A stretch of 64,000 bases of DNA from JADHLJ01 sp038146985 (GCA_038146985.1 JAYQSQ010000001.1:248001-312000), one strand, 5' to 3'; positions 17,658 to 27,858 are shown, counted from the stretch's first letter. Translations and numbers: made by a program. The notes: generated by a model from the sequence alone, not told the origin.

Positions 17658-18905
17658 TCAGCCGCCGACGCGATCGAAGGCGCCGGGACTGTATGAGCCC
17701 TTCGGCATCCCGGCGGCCAGTATCGCCGCCAGAAATCCCAATCCCCCGACCATCAGGATCGGCAGATCGTAAGACCCGAAGGTATCGAAGGCGTGCCCGG
17801 CGAGCCACGGGCCGAACGCACCGCCGACCGCGATGCTGGACATGAAACAGCCGAGCAGGCTGCCGATCCGCTGAATGCCGTAATACTCCGCGAGGATCGG
17901 TGCGATCATTGCGACATAGCCGCCGTAGCCGACGCCGAACAGAACGGCGAAGACGGTAAGCCACGTCGTGTCGTCCCCGGCGAAGCGCCAGATCATGAAA
18001 CCCGCCGCCATGGCGAGATACATCGCCACCATGGAATTGCGGCGGCCGATCCGGTCCGAGGCGGCGGTCAGGACCACTCGGCCGAACAGGCTGCTGGCGC
18101 CGATGATCGCGATCAGGAACACGCCGGTGCCCTCTCCGAGGCCCTGGTCGCTGGAATACGCCACCAGATGGACGAAGGGCACGAAGATGCCGGCGCAGCA
18201 GAACATGGAGGACAGCCAAAGCATGATGAAACCTCGGCTTTTAAGTGCTCTTGCGAGGTCGAAGGCGCGCGCTGCCGTCCCGCCGGCCGCTCCGCCGCTG
18301 GATGCCGGTTCTTGCGGATCGCCCATGAAACAAGCTGCGAGACAACCTGCGGCGAGGGTGAAAACACCGAAGGCCCGCATGGTGTCGCGCCAGTCCCAGA
18401 GATCGATCAGAAGCGCGGTCGTCGGCGGAAGCACGAGAATGCTGATGCCGACGCCGGTCGTGGCAAGGCCCGAGGCGAGACCGCGATTGCGGGTGAACCA
18501 GCGTTGCAGGCCGGCATTCGCCGGAGCGAAAACGCAGCCGATGCCCAAGGAGACGCCGATACCGAAGCCGATATAAACCTGCCAAAGGGCATCGGCGCCG
18601 CTTGCGTAGATCAGACCGAGGCCGAGTCCCGTCATGCCCAGCAGGCAGATCGGACGGGTGCCGAACCGGTCGGCGGCGGGGCCGCTGAGAATCCCCATGG
18701 TGGAATAGGTGCCGCCGATCACCGAGAAGACCAGGGAGGTGTCGGCCCGATCGGCCCCGAAGGCAGTGGACAGCGGCGTGAAGAACACCCCGAAACTGTA
18801 GGCCGCGCCGTAGCCGATGAACATCAGGACGAAGGCCGCGCCGGCGACGATCCACGCCCAGGTGCCGTCGACGCGACGGGCTCCGGTCTTCAGGAACGCC
18901 GTCAC
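17658..18905 (-). CDS. MFS transporter (oxalate/formate-antiporter-like)
   Basis: A 415-residue membrane protein with 12 helices. The N-terminus (WAWIVAGAAFVLMFIGYGAAYSFGVFF) and loop GPAADRFGTRP resemble monocarboxylate carriers of the OxlT/MCT type, which move organic acids. The segment RWFTRNRGLASGLATTG is typical of that group. It is 10 bp downstream of the NTF2-like gene on the same strand, so these two probably form an operon. Substrate is an inference only. Confidence 0.85.
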   Translation of the reverse strand: MTAFLKTGARRVDGTWAWIVAGAAFVLMFIGYGAAYSFGVFFTPLSTAFGADRADTSLVFSVIGGTYSTMGILSGPAADRFGTRPICLLGMTGLGLGLIYASGADALWQVYIGFGIGVSLGIGCVFAPANAGLQRWFTRNRGLASGLATTGVGISILVLPPTTALLIDLWDWRDTMRAFGVFTLAAGCLAACFMGDPQEPASSGGAAGGTAARAFDLARALKSRGFIMLWLSSMFCCAGIFVPFVHLVAYSSDQGLGEGTGVFLIAIIGASSLFGRVVLTAASDRIGRRNSMVAMYLAMAAGFMIWRFAGDDTTWLTVFAVLFGVGYGGYVAMIAPILAEYYGIQRIGSLLGCFMSSIAVGGAFGPWLAGHAFDTFGSYDLPILMVGGLGFLAAILAAGMPKGSYSPGAFDRVGG

Positions 18906-18915
18906 CGCCGTTCAG

Positions 18916-19302
18916 TCATTCGGAGATTTCGCCGGGACGGCTGTAGACGTCTTTTTCGGTGAGTTTGCAGTCGCGGAAGGTATAGCGCTCGACGCCGACC
19001 CGGGCAAAGCGAGTGCCGGTGGCCGCTTCCGTGCCGGTCATCCGATAGGTCATGAACGTGGCATCCGGCGCATGATTGAACACGACGTCCTCAAACCGCA
19101 CGTTCTCGAACCGGCCCCGCCGCTCGGCGAAAAACGCCTGGATCTTCGCCCGACTGTTCAAAATCCGGACCTGGTCACCCTCCTGGACCGTCCAGGTGAA
19201 GTCGTCGGTGACGACCTGATACATCAGGTCCAGGTCCTGCTTGAAGAAGGCGCGCCCAAAGGTCTTGAAGATCGCGTCGCGCTCGTCCGGACTGGGGGTC
19301 AT
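18916..19302 (-). CDS. NTF2-like (SnoaL/DUF4440-type) protein
   Basis: A 128-residue soluble protein with the cone-shaped NTF2 fold signature: an N-terminal helix pair (RDAIFKTFGRAFFKQDLD), then DDFTWTVQEGD and a C-terminal sheet ending VERYTFRDCKLTEKDVYSR. Members are small enzymes or binding proteins acting on hydrophobic or aromatic substrates. The start is set at ATG 19302, preceded by GGGAGG at the right distance; the frame is open upstream but has no other signal. It precedes an MFS carrier by 10 bp. Confidence 0.78.
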   Translation of the reverse strand: MTPSPDERDAIFKTFGRAFFKQDLDLMYQVVTDDFTWTVQEGDQVRILNSRAKIQAFFAERRGRFENVRFEDVVFNHAPDATFMTYRMTGTEAATGTRFARVGVERYTFRDCKLTEKDVYSRPGEISE

Positions 19303-19378
19303 TCGGGCCTCCCGGGGAAGTCGGATGGTCTCGGGCAAGCCTATCGGGGATCTGGTCGGGCGGCAATCCGCGCAAGCG

Positions 19379-20806
19379 CTAACCGCCCGTTCGCAAGACC
19401 CGGCCCGCCGGGAACACCAGACAGGCGGTGGTTCCGCTGGCGCCATCGCTGTCGAGGGTGAGATAGCCGCCATGGCTTTGGATCAGCGAGCGGACGATGG
19501 ACAGGCCGAGACCCGCTCCCTGTGCCGCGTGATAGGCGCCGGCATCGCCCCGGTGAAAGGGCTCCAGCACATTGCTCAACTCTTCCTTGGGAATGCCCCG
19601 CCCGTTGTCTTCAATGGCGATCACCAGGTCGCCGTTTTCCCTGATCCAGGTCGATATCCGCACGGCCCCGCCGGGCTGCGTAAACTTGATGGCGTTGTCG
19701 ATCAGATTGAGCAGCATCTGACGAAGCCGGCGGGCATCCGCCAAGACCTTGACGTCCGGAACGATCTCGCCCAGGCGAACGGTGACCGAGGCACGTTGGC
19801 TGATGTTCGACACCAGGGTGATGACCCATTCGATATGTTGGGTTAAATCCGTCTCCTCTTCCGTCAGATCAAGCTGGTCGGCATCGATCCGGGACAAATC
19901 CAGGAGCCCGTCGATCAGCCCCAGCAAGTGCCGGCTCGAGGTGTGAATATCGCCCGCATAGTCGGAATAGGCCGTCGGCTCGCACTTCCCAAGCACCCCG
20001 TCGCGGATCACCTCGGAAAAGCCGAGGATCGAGTTCAAGGGGGTGCGAAGCTCGTGGCTCATATGGGCGACAAATTCGGACTTGGCTCTGCTAGCGGCCT
20101 CCACCTTGGCGCTGGCCTCGCGGAGGCTCGCCGTCAGCGCGAGCAGTTCGACCCGTTGCTTCTCGGCGCCGACATACTGGTGCCAGACCATGAGTACGAC
20201 GATCAGGCTCAACACCGTCAAACCAATGATCAGCCAGGCAACCTTTTCCGCGACCAGGATATTCGATTGCCGGATACGGTCCCTGAGCTCGGCCGCCAGT
20301 TGGACCGTCATCGAGGCCAGCCGATCGATATCCGGGCGAAGCACGCTCAGGCCGGCGGTCAGGCCGGCCAACGCGTCCATCTCTCCCTTGGCGAGGCGCT
20401 CGATCGCCGGAACGCAGATATTGATCTCCCGCAGCAGGCGGTCGTTGAGCGCCAGGAAGTCCGGATCGCCGAACTGATCGTTCGGTGGCCGCGTGGGATG
20501 CGCGCTGATCCGCTCGTGAACGATGTCGAATGCCAGTACGACCTTGTCGATGGACGCGCCGGGCAGATCGTTCTCGAAGCCGACGAGGGCGGACATCAGG
20601 CGCTCGTAATGGATCTGGATCTGGACGCCCGACAGGCCGCCCCGGTCATAGGTGGATTCGCTCAGCCGGTCCTTGGTATTGTCGATCAGGAAGTAAATGC
20701 TGAGCGACAGCGAAACAAAGACCAGCACCAGAAGCGCGAAAGCAACGCGCGGTCCGGCGGAGCGATGCCCGGACGCTATTTTACGGTCAGGGTTTTGAGC
20801 TGCCAT
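19379..20806 (-). CDS. Membrane sensor histidine kinase
   Basis: A 475-residue kinase. Two membrane helices (about 20-42 and 187-209) enclose a periplasmic helical sensor of about 145 residues. A short coiled region leads to the HisKA domain with phospho-acceptor His251 in SHELRTPLN, and the ATP-binding domain has Asn371 (N box), DNGRGIP (G1) and GAGLGLS (G2). There is no response regulator beside it. Its start overlaps the end of the upstream periplasmic oxidoreductase-fold gene by 31 bp, so the two are coupled, and the partner may be its ligand sensor (inference). Confidence 0.9.
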   Translation of the reverse strand: MAAQNPDRKIASGHRSAGPRVAFALLVLVFVSLSLSIYFLIDNTKDRLSESTYDRGGLSGVQIQIHYERLMSALVGFENDLPGASIDKVVLAFDIVHERISAHPTRPPNDQFGDPDFLALNDRLLREINICVPAIERLAKGEMDALAGLTAGLSVLRPDIDRLASMTVQLAAELRDRIRQSNILVAEKVAWLIIGLTVLSLIVVLMVWHQYVGAEKQRVELLALTASLREASAKVEAASRAKSEFVAHMSHELRTPLNSILGFSEVIRDGVLGKCEPTAYSDYAGDIHTSSRHLLGLIDGLLDLSRIDADQLDLTEEETDLTQHIEWVITLVSNISQRASVTVRLGEIVPDVKVLADARRLRQMLLNLIDNAIKFTQPGGAVRISTWIRENGDLVIAIEDNGRGIPKEELSNVLEPFHRGDAGAYHAAQGAGLGLSIVRSLIQSHGGYLTLDSDGASGTTACLVFPAGRVLRTGG

Positions 20807-21312
20807 ATGGACCTGGCGCTGTACTTTTCGGTGTTGAGTTCCGGGTGCCGACTGATCGGATAGATGATCCAGATTGGACCCTTGTTCCGGACTTTCATAG
20901 TCTCGCCGTTCCAGGTCATCGCCAGAAAAACCCCAAATCGGCGGGCATCCTTGACCGGAAGATCGATACTGTATCCGTCAAGCGCGGTTGCCGTCAGAGT
21001 ACTGCCGCTGGCTTCCACCGCGTCGAGAAGGGCGCTCAGGGGTACACCCTCGAAACGCTGTGCGCCCGTGGTGAAGTGGGTTTCGGTGACGAGGGTCTGC
21101 GGACCAAGGGCGAACAGTCCGTCGCGGCTGAAACGCGCCCCTCCTGGGAACTTGCCGGCGTTGATCTTGCCGAAAACCGTCAGAATGGGAGGCGACGTTT
21201 CGGCACTCGCGCCCGCCCAGGAAATCATTGCCGCCAGCAGAAGGAAGGCCGCGAATCCCGCGAGGCGGACGGCCGCGGGGAAACCCGTTTGCTCGAGCCT
21301 TGCAGCGCGCAT
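20776..21312 (-). CDS. Exported molybdopterin-oxidoreductase-fold protein, probably without cofactor
   Basis: A 178-residue protein with a signal peptide: after the basic start there is a hydrophobic stretch about residues 17-33 and an ASA cleavage motif. The start at 21312 is supported by GGGAG upstream; the frame is open further but shows no other start signal. The mature part resembles the sulfite-oxidase-type oxidoreductase domain (ETHFTTGAQRFEGVPL, then ALDGYSIDLPV and GPIWIIYPIS). The molybdopterin-ligating cysteine of that family is not seen, so it may bind a ligand only. Coupled to the histidine kinase that overlaps its end. Confidence 0.78.
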   Translation of the reverse strand: MRAARLEQTGFPAAVRLAGFAAFLLLAAMISWAGASAETSPPILTVFGKINAGKFPGGARFSRDGLFALGPQTLVTETHFTTGAQRFEGVPLSALLDAVEASGSTLTATALDGYSIDLPVKDARRFGVFLAMTWNGETMKVRNKGPIWIIYPISRHPELNTEKYSARSIWQLKTLTVK

Positions 21313-21572
21313 GATGCTTTTCTCCCGCCGCCGATTATCTTCGCCGGCCTCGGCACTGGCAACCTTTCGAGGCGGCAACCTTTTTCCGACCTTGTGGCAT
21401 ACGGTGCGCGTGGGTTGTGAGGAGGGGCATTCGTTCCCTGTCCGGCGGCGGCGGGAAAGTTTTTGTTGGAATAAAAATTGTTTGTGCACAAATGATATTT
21501 GCTCGATTCCGCCCTTGGCAGCGGCGCCCGCCACCCTTATGTACATCGCGATCCCTTCAAACTGGATTCATC

Positions 21573-22601
21573 ATGAGCGACAGTCATCATTCGACCGATG
21601 CCCTCATCATCGGCGCCGGACCGGTCGGGCTTTTTGCGGTCTTCGAGCTTGGCCTGCTCGATATCAAGGCTCACCTGATCGATATTCTGGACTATCCAGG
21701 CGGCCAGTGCGCGGAGCTTTATCCGGAAAAACCGATCTACGACATCCCGGCGATCCCGGTCTGCACGGGCCAGGAACTCACCGACAAGCTGATGGCGCAG
21801 ATCGAGCCCTTCGGTCCGACCTTTCACCTGGGGCAGATGGCGGAATCCCTGGTCAAGACCGATGAGGGCAAGTGGCGCGTGACCACCGACACGGGAACGG
21901 TGATCGAGGCGACGGTGGTCATCATCGCGGCCGGCGGCGGCAGCTTCGTGCCGAAAAAGCCACCGCTCCAGGGTCTGGAGCAATACGAGGGAAGCTCAAT
22001 CTTCTATTCGGTACGGAAGATGGAGCAGTTCCGAGGCAAGAAGGTGCTGATCGCCGGAGGCGGGGATTCCGCGCTCGACTGGACGGTGAACCTGCATCCG
22101 CTGGCGGCGACGATGGCTCTGGTGCATCGCCGGGACGATTTCCGCGCCGCGCCGGATACCGTGAACAAGATGCGGGCTCTGGTGGATGCGGGAAAGATGG
22201 ATCTTCATATCGCCCAGCTGAAGGAACTGAAAGGCGAGGGCGGCCAGTTGCAGGCAGTGTCGGTCAAGGGGCCGGACGGCGACTACGATATCGAGTGCGA
22301 TACCCTTCTGGCGTTTTTCGGTCTCACCATGAAGCTGGGGCCGGTCGCGGATTTCGGCATCAATCTCGACAAAAACCTGATCCCTGTCGATACCGAGAAG
22401 TTCGAAACCAATGTTCCGGGCATCTTCGCGATCGGCGACATCAATTCGTATCCGGGAAAACTGAAGCTGATTCTTTCCGGATTCCACGAAGCGGCCTTGA
22501 TGTCGCAACAGGCTTTCCGGTACGTGTATCCGGAGCGGCGCCTGCGCTTTCAGTACACGACGTCCAGTTCCGATCTGCAGGAAAAATTGGGGGTATCATG
22601 A
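21573..22601 (+). CDS. Ferredoxin-NADP+ reductase, thioredoxin-reductase-like type
   Basis: A 342-residue flavoprotein moving electrons between NADPH and ferredoxin. It has the FAD motif IIGAGPVGLF near residues 13-22, the YPEKPIYDIPA segment characteristic of YumC/TRLF-type ferredoxin reductases, the NADPH loop IAGGGDSALDW, and a C-terminal AIGDINSYPGKLK. There is no CxxC disulfide as in thioredoxin reductase, which supports the ferredoxin reductase call. The ATG at 21573 was chosen because homology starts there. It overlaps the ferredoxin gene by four bases. Confidence 0.93.
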   Translation: MSDSHHSTDALIIGAGPVGLFAVFELGLLDIKAHLIDILDYPGGQCAELYPEKPIYDIPAIPVCTGQELTDKLMAQIEPFGPTFHLGQMAESLVKTDEGKWRVTTDTGTVIEATVVIIAAGGGSFVPKKPPLQGLEQYEGSSIFYSVRKMEQFRGKKVLIAGGGDSALDWTVNLHPLAATMALVHRRDDFRAAPDTVNKMRALVDAGKMDLHIAQLKELKGEGGQLQAVSVKGPDGDYDIECDTLLAFFGLTMKLGPVADFGINLDKNLIPVDTEKFETNVPGIFAIGDINSYPGKLKLILSGFHEAALMSQQAFRYVYPERRLRFQYTTSSSDLQEKLGVS

Positions 22602-22906
22602 AGATCTTCGTCACCGACCGGGACGGCAAGGAACACGAGATCGCCGGCATCGACGGTTGGCAGATCATGGAACTGATCCGCGACGAGGGTCTGCCGATCA
22701 AGGCCGAATGCGGCGGCTCCTGCGCCTGCGCGACCTGTCATGTCTACGTTGATCCTGACTGGGTGGACCGGCTCGAACCCAAAGGCGAGGAGGAGATCGA
22801 CATGCTCGACCTCGCCTTCGACGTCGAAGCGAATTCACGCCTGTCGTGTCAGTTGACCATGCGCCCGGAACTGGATGGTCTGAAGGTGACCCTGGCGCCG
22901 GAATGA
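22598..22906 (+). CDS. 2Fe-2S ferredoxin (adrenodoxin/FdxB type)
   Basis: A 102-residue electron carrier. The cluster ligands are Cys38, Cys44, Cys47 and Cys84, in the C-x5-C-x2-C...C spacing of vertebrate-type ferredoxins; an extra Cys42 lies in the loop (CGGSCACATC). ATGA overlap with the reductase gene shows translational coupling, so the two form a complete electron-supply chain, for example to a cytochrome P450 or to Fe-S assembly; no such client is adjacent. Confidence 0.95.
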   Translation: MKIFVTDRDGKEHEIAGIDGWQIMELIRDEGLPIKAECGGSCACATCHVYVDPDWVDRLEPKGEEEIDMLDLAFDVEANSRLSCQLTMRPELDGLKVTLAPE

Positions 22907-22919
22907 GCGCCGGCGTGCC

Positions 22920-23183
22920 TCAGTGCAACAGGAACCGCGCGTTGGCGTGTTTGATTTCGGTGCGGCTGTTGAGCTGTCCGCCGGCGACCGTGACGGAATG
23001 AAGCCGGGCTTCGATATTGTCCTCCCAGTAGTCCAGGAACTTGCGCAGACGCGGGTAATCCGGAGCGACGTCCATATGCTGCCAGATGAAGCTTTGCAGG
23101 AGCGAGGGGTGATCCGGCAGGTGATAAAGAATTTCGGCGGTGGTCAGACGGTGGTTCAGAAGAATGCCTGGCGATGCGCGCAC
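22920..23183 (-). CDS. usg: Usg family protein
   Basis: An 87-residue protein with the signature HRLTTAEILYHLPDHPSLLQ followed by FIWQHMDVAPDYPRL and FLDYWEDNIEARLHSV. Usg is widespread in alphaproteobacteria and named for its position upstream of trpF or similar genes; its function is unknown. The start is placed at GTG 23183, preceded by AGGGAGA at six bases. A longer open frame reaches 23339 but the added part lacks conserved features and signal. Confidence 0.85.
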   Translation of the reverse strand: MRASPGILLNHRLTTAEILYHLPDHPSLLQSFIWQHMDVAPDYPRLRKFLDYWEDNIEARLHSVTVAGGQLNSRTEIKHANARFLLH

Positions 23184-23403
23184 GAGCGTCTCCCTTGGAC
23201 TGGATGATCGACTCAATACCGAAATTTTGCTGTTCAATTTTTCCAGGCTCAAGAAGAAATTACGATAAATCAATATTTTAGCAGCCGCCAGGCGTGAGTG
23301 CTGCCAAATGTCGACGGGTTCGGGATGCGGCGCCGACACCTTTGCGGCCTTGGGTTCGGACGGGATCGGTTGAGCGGCCTAAAAGATTTTTCAGATGTCA
23401 TTC

Positions 23404-23432
23404 TTGACAGGCTGGAAGCCAGTCATTAGATA
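23404..23432 (+). promoter_or_regulatory. Sigma-70-type promoter of groESL
   Basis: A perfect TTGACA at 23404-23409, a 17-base spacer and TAGATA at 23427-23432. The CIRCE operator begins two bases downstream and so would cover the transcription start. Together they give a strong housekeeping promoter repressed by HrcA until heat or unfolding stress. Confidence 0.8.
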
Positions 23433-23433
23433 G

Positions 23434-23460
23434 CCAGCACTCACCGGGGGCGAGTGCTAA
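23434..23460 (+). promoter_or_regulatory. CIRCE operator (HrcA-binding inverted repeat)
   Basis: The left arm ccagcactc and the right arm gagtgctaa are separated by nine bases. This matches the TTAGCACTC-N9-GAGTGCTAA element; only the outermost two bases of the left arm deviate. It lies 73 bases before the groES start. HrcA binds CIRCE with the help of GroEL, giving feedback on chaperonin supply. Confidence 0.93.
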
Positions 23461-23533
23461 CAACCCAGTGTTGCCGGCGTGCTCCAGGGGGAACTCATTG
23501 AAGCTTCAGAGCTAGATAAACCGGAGGAATGGC

Positions 23534-23848
23534 ATGGGTTTCAGGCCTTTGCACGACAGAGTGCTGGTTCGCCGCCTGGATGGCGAGGCGAAAACCGCGG
23601 GCGGGATCATCATCCCCGATACCGCCAAGGAAAAGCCGATGGAAGGCGAAGTTATCTCGGTCGGCCCGGGCGGCCGCGACGATAACGGCAAGATCACGCC
23701 GCTGGATGTGAAAGCCGGCGACATGGTGCTGTTCGGCAAGTGGTCCGGCACCGAGGTGAAGATCGACGGCGAGGATCTCCTGATCATGAAGGAGTCCGAC
23801 ATCATGGGCGTCATCGAAACCACCGCGAAGAAGAAAAAAGCCGCCTGA
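23534..23848 (+). CDS. groES: Co-chaperonin GroES
   Basis: A 104-residue subunit of the heptameric lid for the GroEL cage. It begins MGFRPLHDRVLVRR and contains the mobile loop EAKTAGGIIIPDTAKEKP and the GPGGRDDNGK roof segment. The C-terminal lysine-rich tail (TAKKKKAA) is a little longer than usual. GGAGG lies upstream of the ATG at standard spacing. First gene of the CIRCE-controlled operon, 32 bp before groEL. Confidence 0.97.
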   Translation: MGFRPLHDRVLVRRLDGEAKTAGGIIIPDTAKEKPMEGEVISVGPGGRDDNGKITPLDVKAGDMVLFGKWSGTEVKIDGEDLLIMKESDIMGVIETTAKKKKAA

Positions 23849-23880
23849 TTCGGGCGTCGCATTAGAGGAGAATCAGTCAC

Positions 23881-25518
<1,638 letters not shown>

Positions 25519-25549
25519 GCCAAACCAACATCGTTGGTAAAAGGGAAAC

Positions 25550-25575
25550 CCCCGGAGCGATGCTCCGGGGTTTTT
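25550..25575 (+). terminator. Intrinsic terminator of groESL
   Basis: A nine-base-pair GC-rich stem (ccccggagc / gctccgggg) with a three-base loop is followed directly by five T residues; aaa upstream of the stem can extend the pairing with them. It lies 32 bases after the groEL stop. Confidence 0.93.
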
Positions 25576-25877
25576 CGTTCAATGATCGCCGTATCCCCGG
25601 CGAAGGCCGGGTTCTGCGCCTGAGGCCGTTTTGCAATGCGAAAGGCTCAAGCCGTAGCTCCGTTAAACCGTCGCCCAGGCGCAAGGCAGGGCCCAGCAAC
25701 GCAACGGTCAGCATGAAAAACCCCGACGCAGAACTGTGTATGGCGAGCGGAAACGTCAAGGCCCGGCCCTGCCTTGCGCCAGGGCGACGGCAAGATCTGA
25801 CGACCTTCGCGGATCGGGAGATTCGATGCTTTATGAGGTTGGATTGACCGACCGGCGGAAAATCCAGATCCCGAAAG
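25576..25877. other. 302-bp intergenic region carrying inverted repeats
   Basis: Between the groESL terminator and the end of the HAD gene there is no gene I can support. Short open frames run through it on the plus strand but lack any recognisable content. It contains a self-complementary segment near 25594-25611 (ccccggcgaaggccggg) and the large inverted repeat at 25668-25790, so it looks like an interspersed-repeat insertion site. Confidence 0.6.
25668..25790. repeat. 26-bp inverted repeat with 71-bp loop
   Basis: The arm 25668-25693 (ccgtcgcccaggcgcaaggc...) matches the reverse complement of 25765-25790 with one mismatch. The 71-base interior contains no gene. The structure resembles a small palindromic interspersed element or a MITE remnant rather than a terminator, because the loop is long and no T-run follows. 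Confidence 0.75.
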
Positions 25878-26525
25878 TCATGTGGCGGCAATCAATCCCA
25901 ACTCAACCAGATGCGGCGCCAGTGCGGCCTCGTCGGTGAAGTGGTGCACGTGAAATCCCATCGAGGCCGCCGTATCGATATTCGCTCGGGTGTCGTCAAC
26001 AAAGAGTGTGCGGCCCGGGGTCAGCTTGAAACGGTTGATCAGCACCTGGAAGATCGCCGGGTCCGGTTTGACCAGGCCTTCCTCGCCGGACACCACCACG
26101 CCGTCGAACTCGCGGAGGAAATCGTAGCGGGTGCGCGCCAGGGCGAAGGTCTCGCGGCCATAGTTGGTGAGGCCGTGAACTGGAATGCCCGTACGCCTGA
26201 GTGCCCGCATGCAGGCGATGCTGGTCTCGATCGGCGCATGAGCCGCTTCCAGATGGCGGCCGTAATAGGCCTCGATCTCCGCTTTCCATTCCGTGTGCTT
26301 GCGGATCAGGGCGGCGTTGCCGTCGGCGATCGACCGGCCGAGATCCTGCTGCACGTTCCAGGCCAGGTCGCAGATGTTATTGACGAACCACTCCACCTTG
26401 GCCTCGTCGGGGCTGCCGTCGCGGGTCAGGAATATCTTGCGGTAGATCTCGCGCGGATCCCAGCGGATGAGGACATTGCCGACATCCAGAACAACGGCGT
26501 CGATCTCGGAGCGTGGCGCCGGCAC
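25878..26525 (-). CDS. HAD-family hydrolase (YihX-like)
   Basis: A 215-residue phosphatase-like protein. Motif I reads VLDVGNVLIRW, with Asp as nucleophile and Gly in place of the second Asp, as in the epoxide-hydrolase-like/YihX branch of subfamily IA. Motif II is GLTNYGRETF, motif III the lysine of GLVKPDPAIF, and motif IV FVDDTRANID. The start is GTG 26525, four bases after the stop of the upstream dehydrogenase; a much longer open frame exists upstream but is only antisense to that gene. Likely acts on a small phosphorylated metabolite. Confidence 0.88.
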   Translation of the reverse strand: MPAPRSEIDAVVLDVGNVLIRWDPREIYRKIFLTRDGSPDEAKVEWFVNNICDLAWNVQQDLGRSIADGNAALIRKHTEWKAEIEAYYGRHLEAAHAPIETSIACMRALRRTGIPVHGLTNYGRETFALARTRYDFLREFDGVVVSGEEGLVKPDPAIFQVLINRFKLTPGRTLFVDDTRANIDTAASMGFHVHHFTDEAALAPHLVELGLIAAT

Positions 26526-26529
26526 GTCG

Positions 26530-27441
26530 TCAGGCGGCCGAGTCTGGATCGATGGCCAGAAGCAGGGCGCTGTGATCCAGATCCGCCATGCCGTTATTGA
26601 CCATGTGATCCCAGAGCTTGAGATTGGCCTGCAATCCCGGCAGCTCAAGCCCGACGGACTCCGCAAGCTGTATCGCCTCGGCGACATCCTTGCGCTGGAT
26701 CGAGCATTTGGCGCGCGGCGCGTAGTCGCGGCTGACCATGCGCTCGCCGTGCAGTTCCAGGATGCGGCTATGGGCAAAGCCGCCGAACAGGGCCTCGCGG
26801 ATCTTGGCCGGTTCGACCCCGGCATGACGGGCGAGGGCAAAGGCCTCGGCCACCGCGCCGATGGTCAGGCCGACGATCATCTGGTTGGCGGATTTCGCGA
26901 TCTGCCCCGCCCCGATGGCGCCGACATGGGTGATGCGCTTGCCCATGGCCTGGAACAAGGGAAGGGCCCGGAAGAAGGCCGCGTCGGACCCGCCGGCCAT
27001 AATGGTAAGCTCGCCCGCCTCGGCCGCGACGGTGCCGCCGGAGACCGGCGCGTCCAGCCATTCACCGCCGGCGGCCCGCAGCCGGTCCGCGAAGCCTCGG
27101 GTGCGCAGCACCGACGTGGTGCCCATATCGATCAGCAACCCGTCCTGCGGCAGGCCGCGTGCGGCGCCGCTCTCGGCGTTGAAGACGACTTCCTCGACCG
27201 CGTTCGCATCCGTCACCATGACGATGGTTGCCGTCGTGCCTTGGGCGGCCTCCGCAGGGGTCGCGCACACCGTCACGCTGTCATTCCCGCTCGCCAGCGC
27301 GGATGCCTTTTCCGCGCTGCGGTTCCATACCCGCAGCGCGGCGCCATGGGTCCGCAACTGCTTGGCCATGGGCGCACCCATAAGGCCCAGTCCGACGATG
27401 CCGATCGTCCTGCCGGACAGGTCCACCGACGCGTCGCTCAT
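26530..27441 (-). CDS. NAD(P)-dependent 3-hydroxyacid dehydrogenase (HIBADH family)
   Basis: A 303-residue beta-hydroxyacid dehydrogenase. The nucleotide motif GLGLMGAPMA is near residue 17, the substrate motif DAPVSGGTVAAEAGELTIM near 131, and the catalytic lysine in GAGQIAKSANQ near 181-190. Members reduce tartronate semialdehyde or oxidise 3-hydroxyisobutyrate and related acids; the exact substrate is not decidable. It is the middle gene of a TerB-like/dehydrogenase/HAD run on the minus strand with gaps of 3 and 4 bases. Confidence 0.9.
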   Translation of the reverse strand: MSDASVDLSGRTIGIVGLGLMGAPMAKQLRTHGAALRVWNRSAEKASALASGNDSVTVCATPAEAAQGTTATIVMVTDANAVEEVVFNAESGAARGLPQDGLLIDMGTTSVLRTRGFADRLRAAGGEWLDAPVSGGTVAAEAGELTIMAGGSDAAFFRALPLFQAMGKRITHVGAIGAGQIAKSANQMIVGLTIGAVAEAFALARHAGVEPAKIREALFGGFAHSRILELHGERMVSRDYAPRAKCSIQRKDVAEAIQLAESVGLELPGLQANLKLWDHMVNNGMADLDHSALLLAIDPDSAA

Positions 27442-27444
27442 CGC

Positions 27445-27858
27445 CTAGGCGTCCGCGTGGCGCGCGTAACGGGCGGCCGAGCCGCGTTCGATGGCGGCGG
27501 CGGTCAGACGGTCGACCTCAAGCTCGTGCCGCAGCATTTCCAGGAAACGGAGCTCCTCCTGGGTGGCGACCCCGTCGACCGCGATCACGTCGCAGGCCAG
27601 CGCGTAGGCGGTAGCGCAGAGCCGTTTCGGAAGCGACTGATGAATGATATCGACCGCCGCGTCGAGGCCGTCCGATTCGGTCAGCAGATCCATGCAGGCG
27701 CCGGCGATCTCGGAGAAATTTCCCCGCTCGAAATCGTTAAAGATGGGCAGGCCCAACACCATGTCCCTGATGGCTTCGAGTTCCGATTCCGCCACTTCGC
27801 CATCGGCGGCGGCGGCGAGGACAACGGAATAGACGAGGGCGGCGTGGTAGCTGATCAC
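27445..27858 (-). CDS. TerB-like protein
   Basis: A 137-residue all-helical acidic protein. Two similar halves carry the TerB hallmarks, with ADGEVAESELEAI and then CDVIAVDGVATQEELRFL, each an acidic helix pair that binds metal in tellurite-resistance TerB and related DjlA domains. The start is GTG 27858, five bases after a perfect GGAGGA; the TTG at 27873 opens the frame but lies upstream of that RBS. No other ter gene is nearby. Role unknown; coupling to the dehydrogenase may be incidental. Stop is TAG. Confidence 0.75.
   Translation of the reverse strand: MISYHAALVYSVVLAAAADGEVAESELEAIRDMVLGLPIFNDFERGNFSEIAGACMDLLTESDGLDAAVDIIHQSLPKRLCATAYALACDVIAVDGVATQEELRFLEMLRHELEVDRLTAAAIERGSAARYARHADA

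Noticed and set aside
23184..23339. N-terminal extension of usg
   Set aside because: No conserved sequence, and a good RBS with GTG start exists at 23183.
26526..26840. N-terminal extension of the HAD gene
   Set aside because: It is an antisense frame of the dehydrogenase; the HAD fold begins right after GTG 26525.
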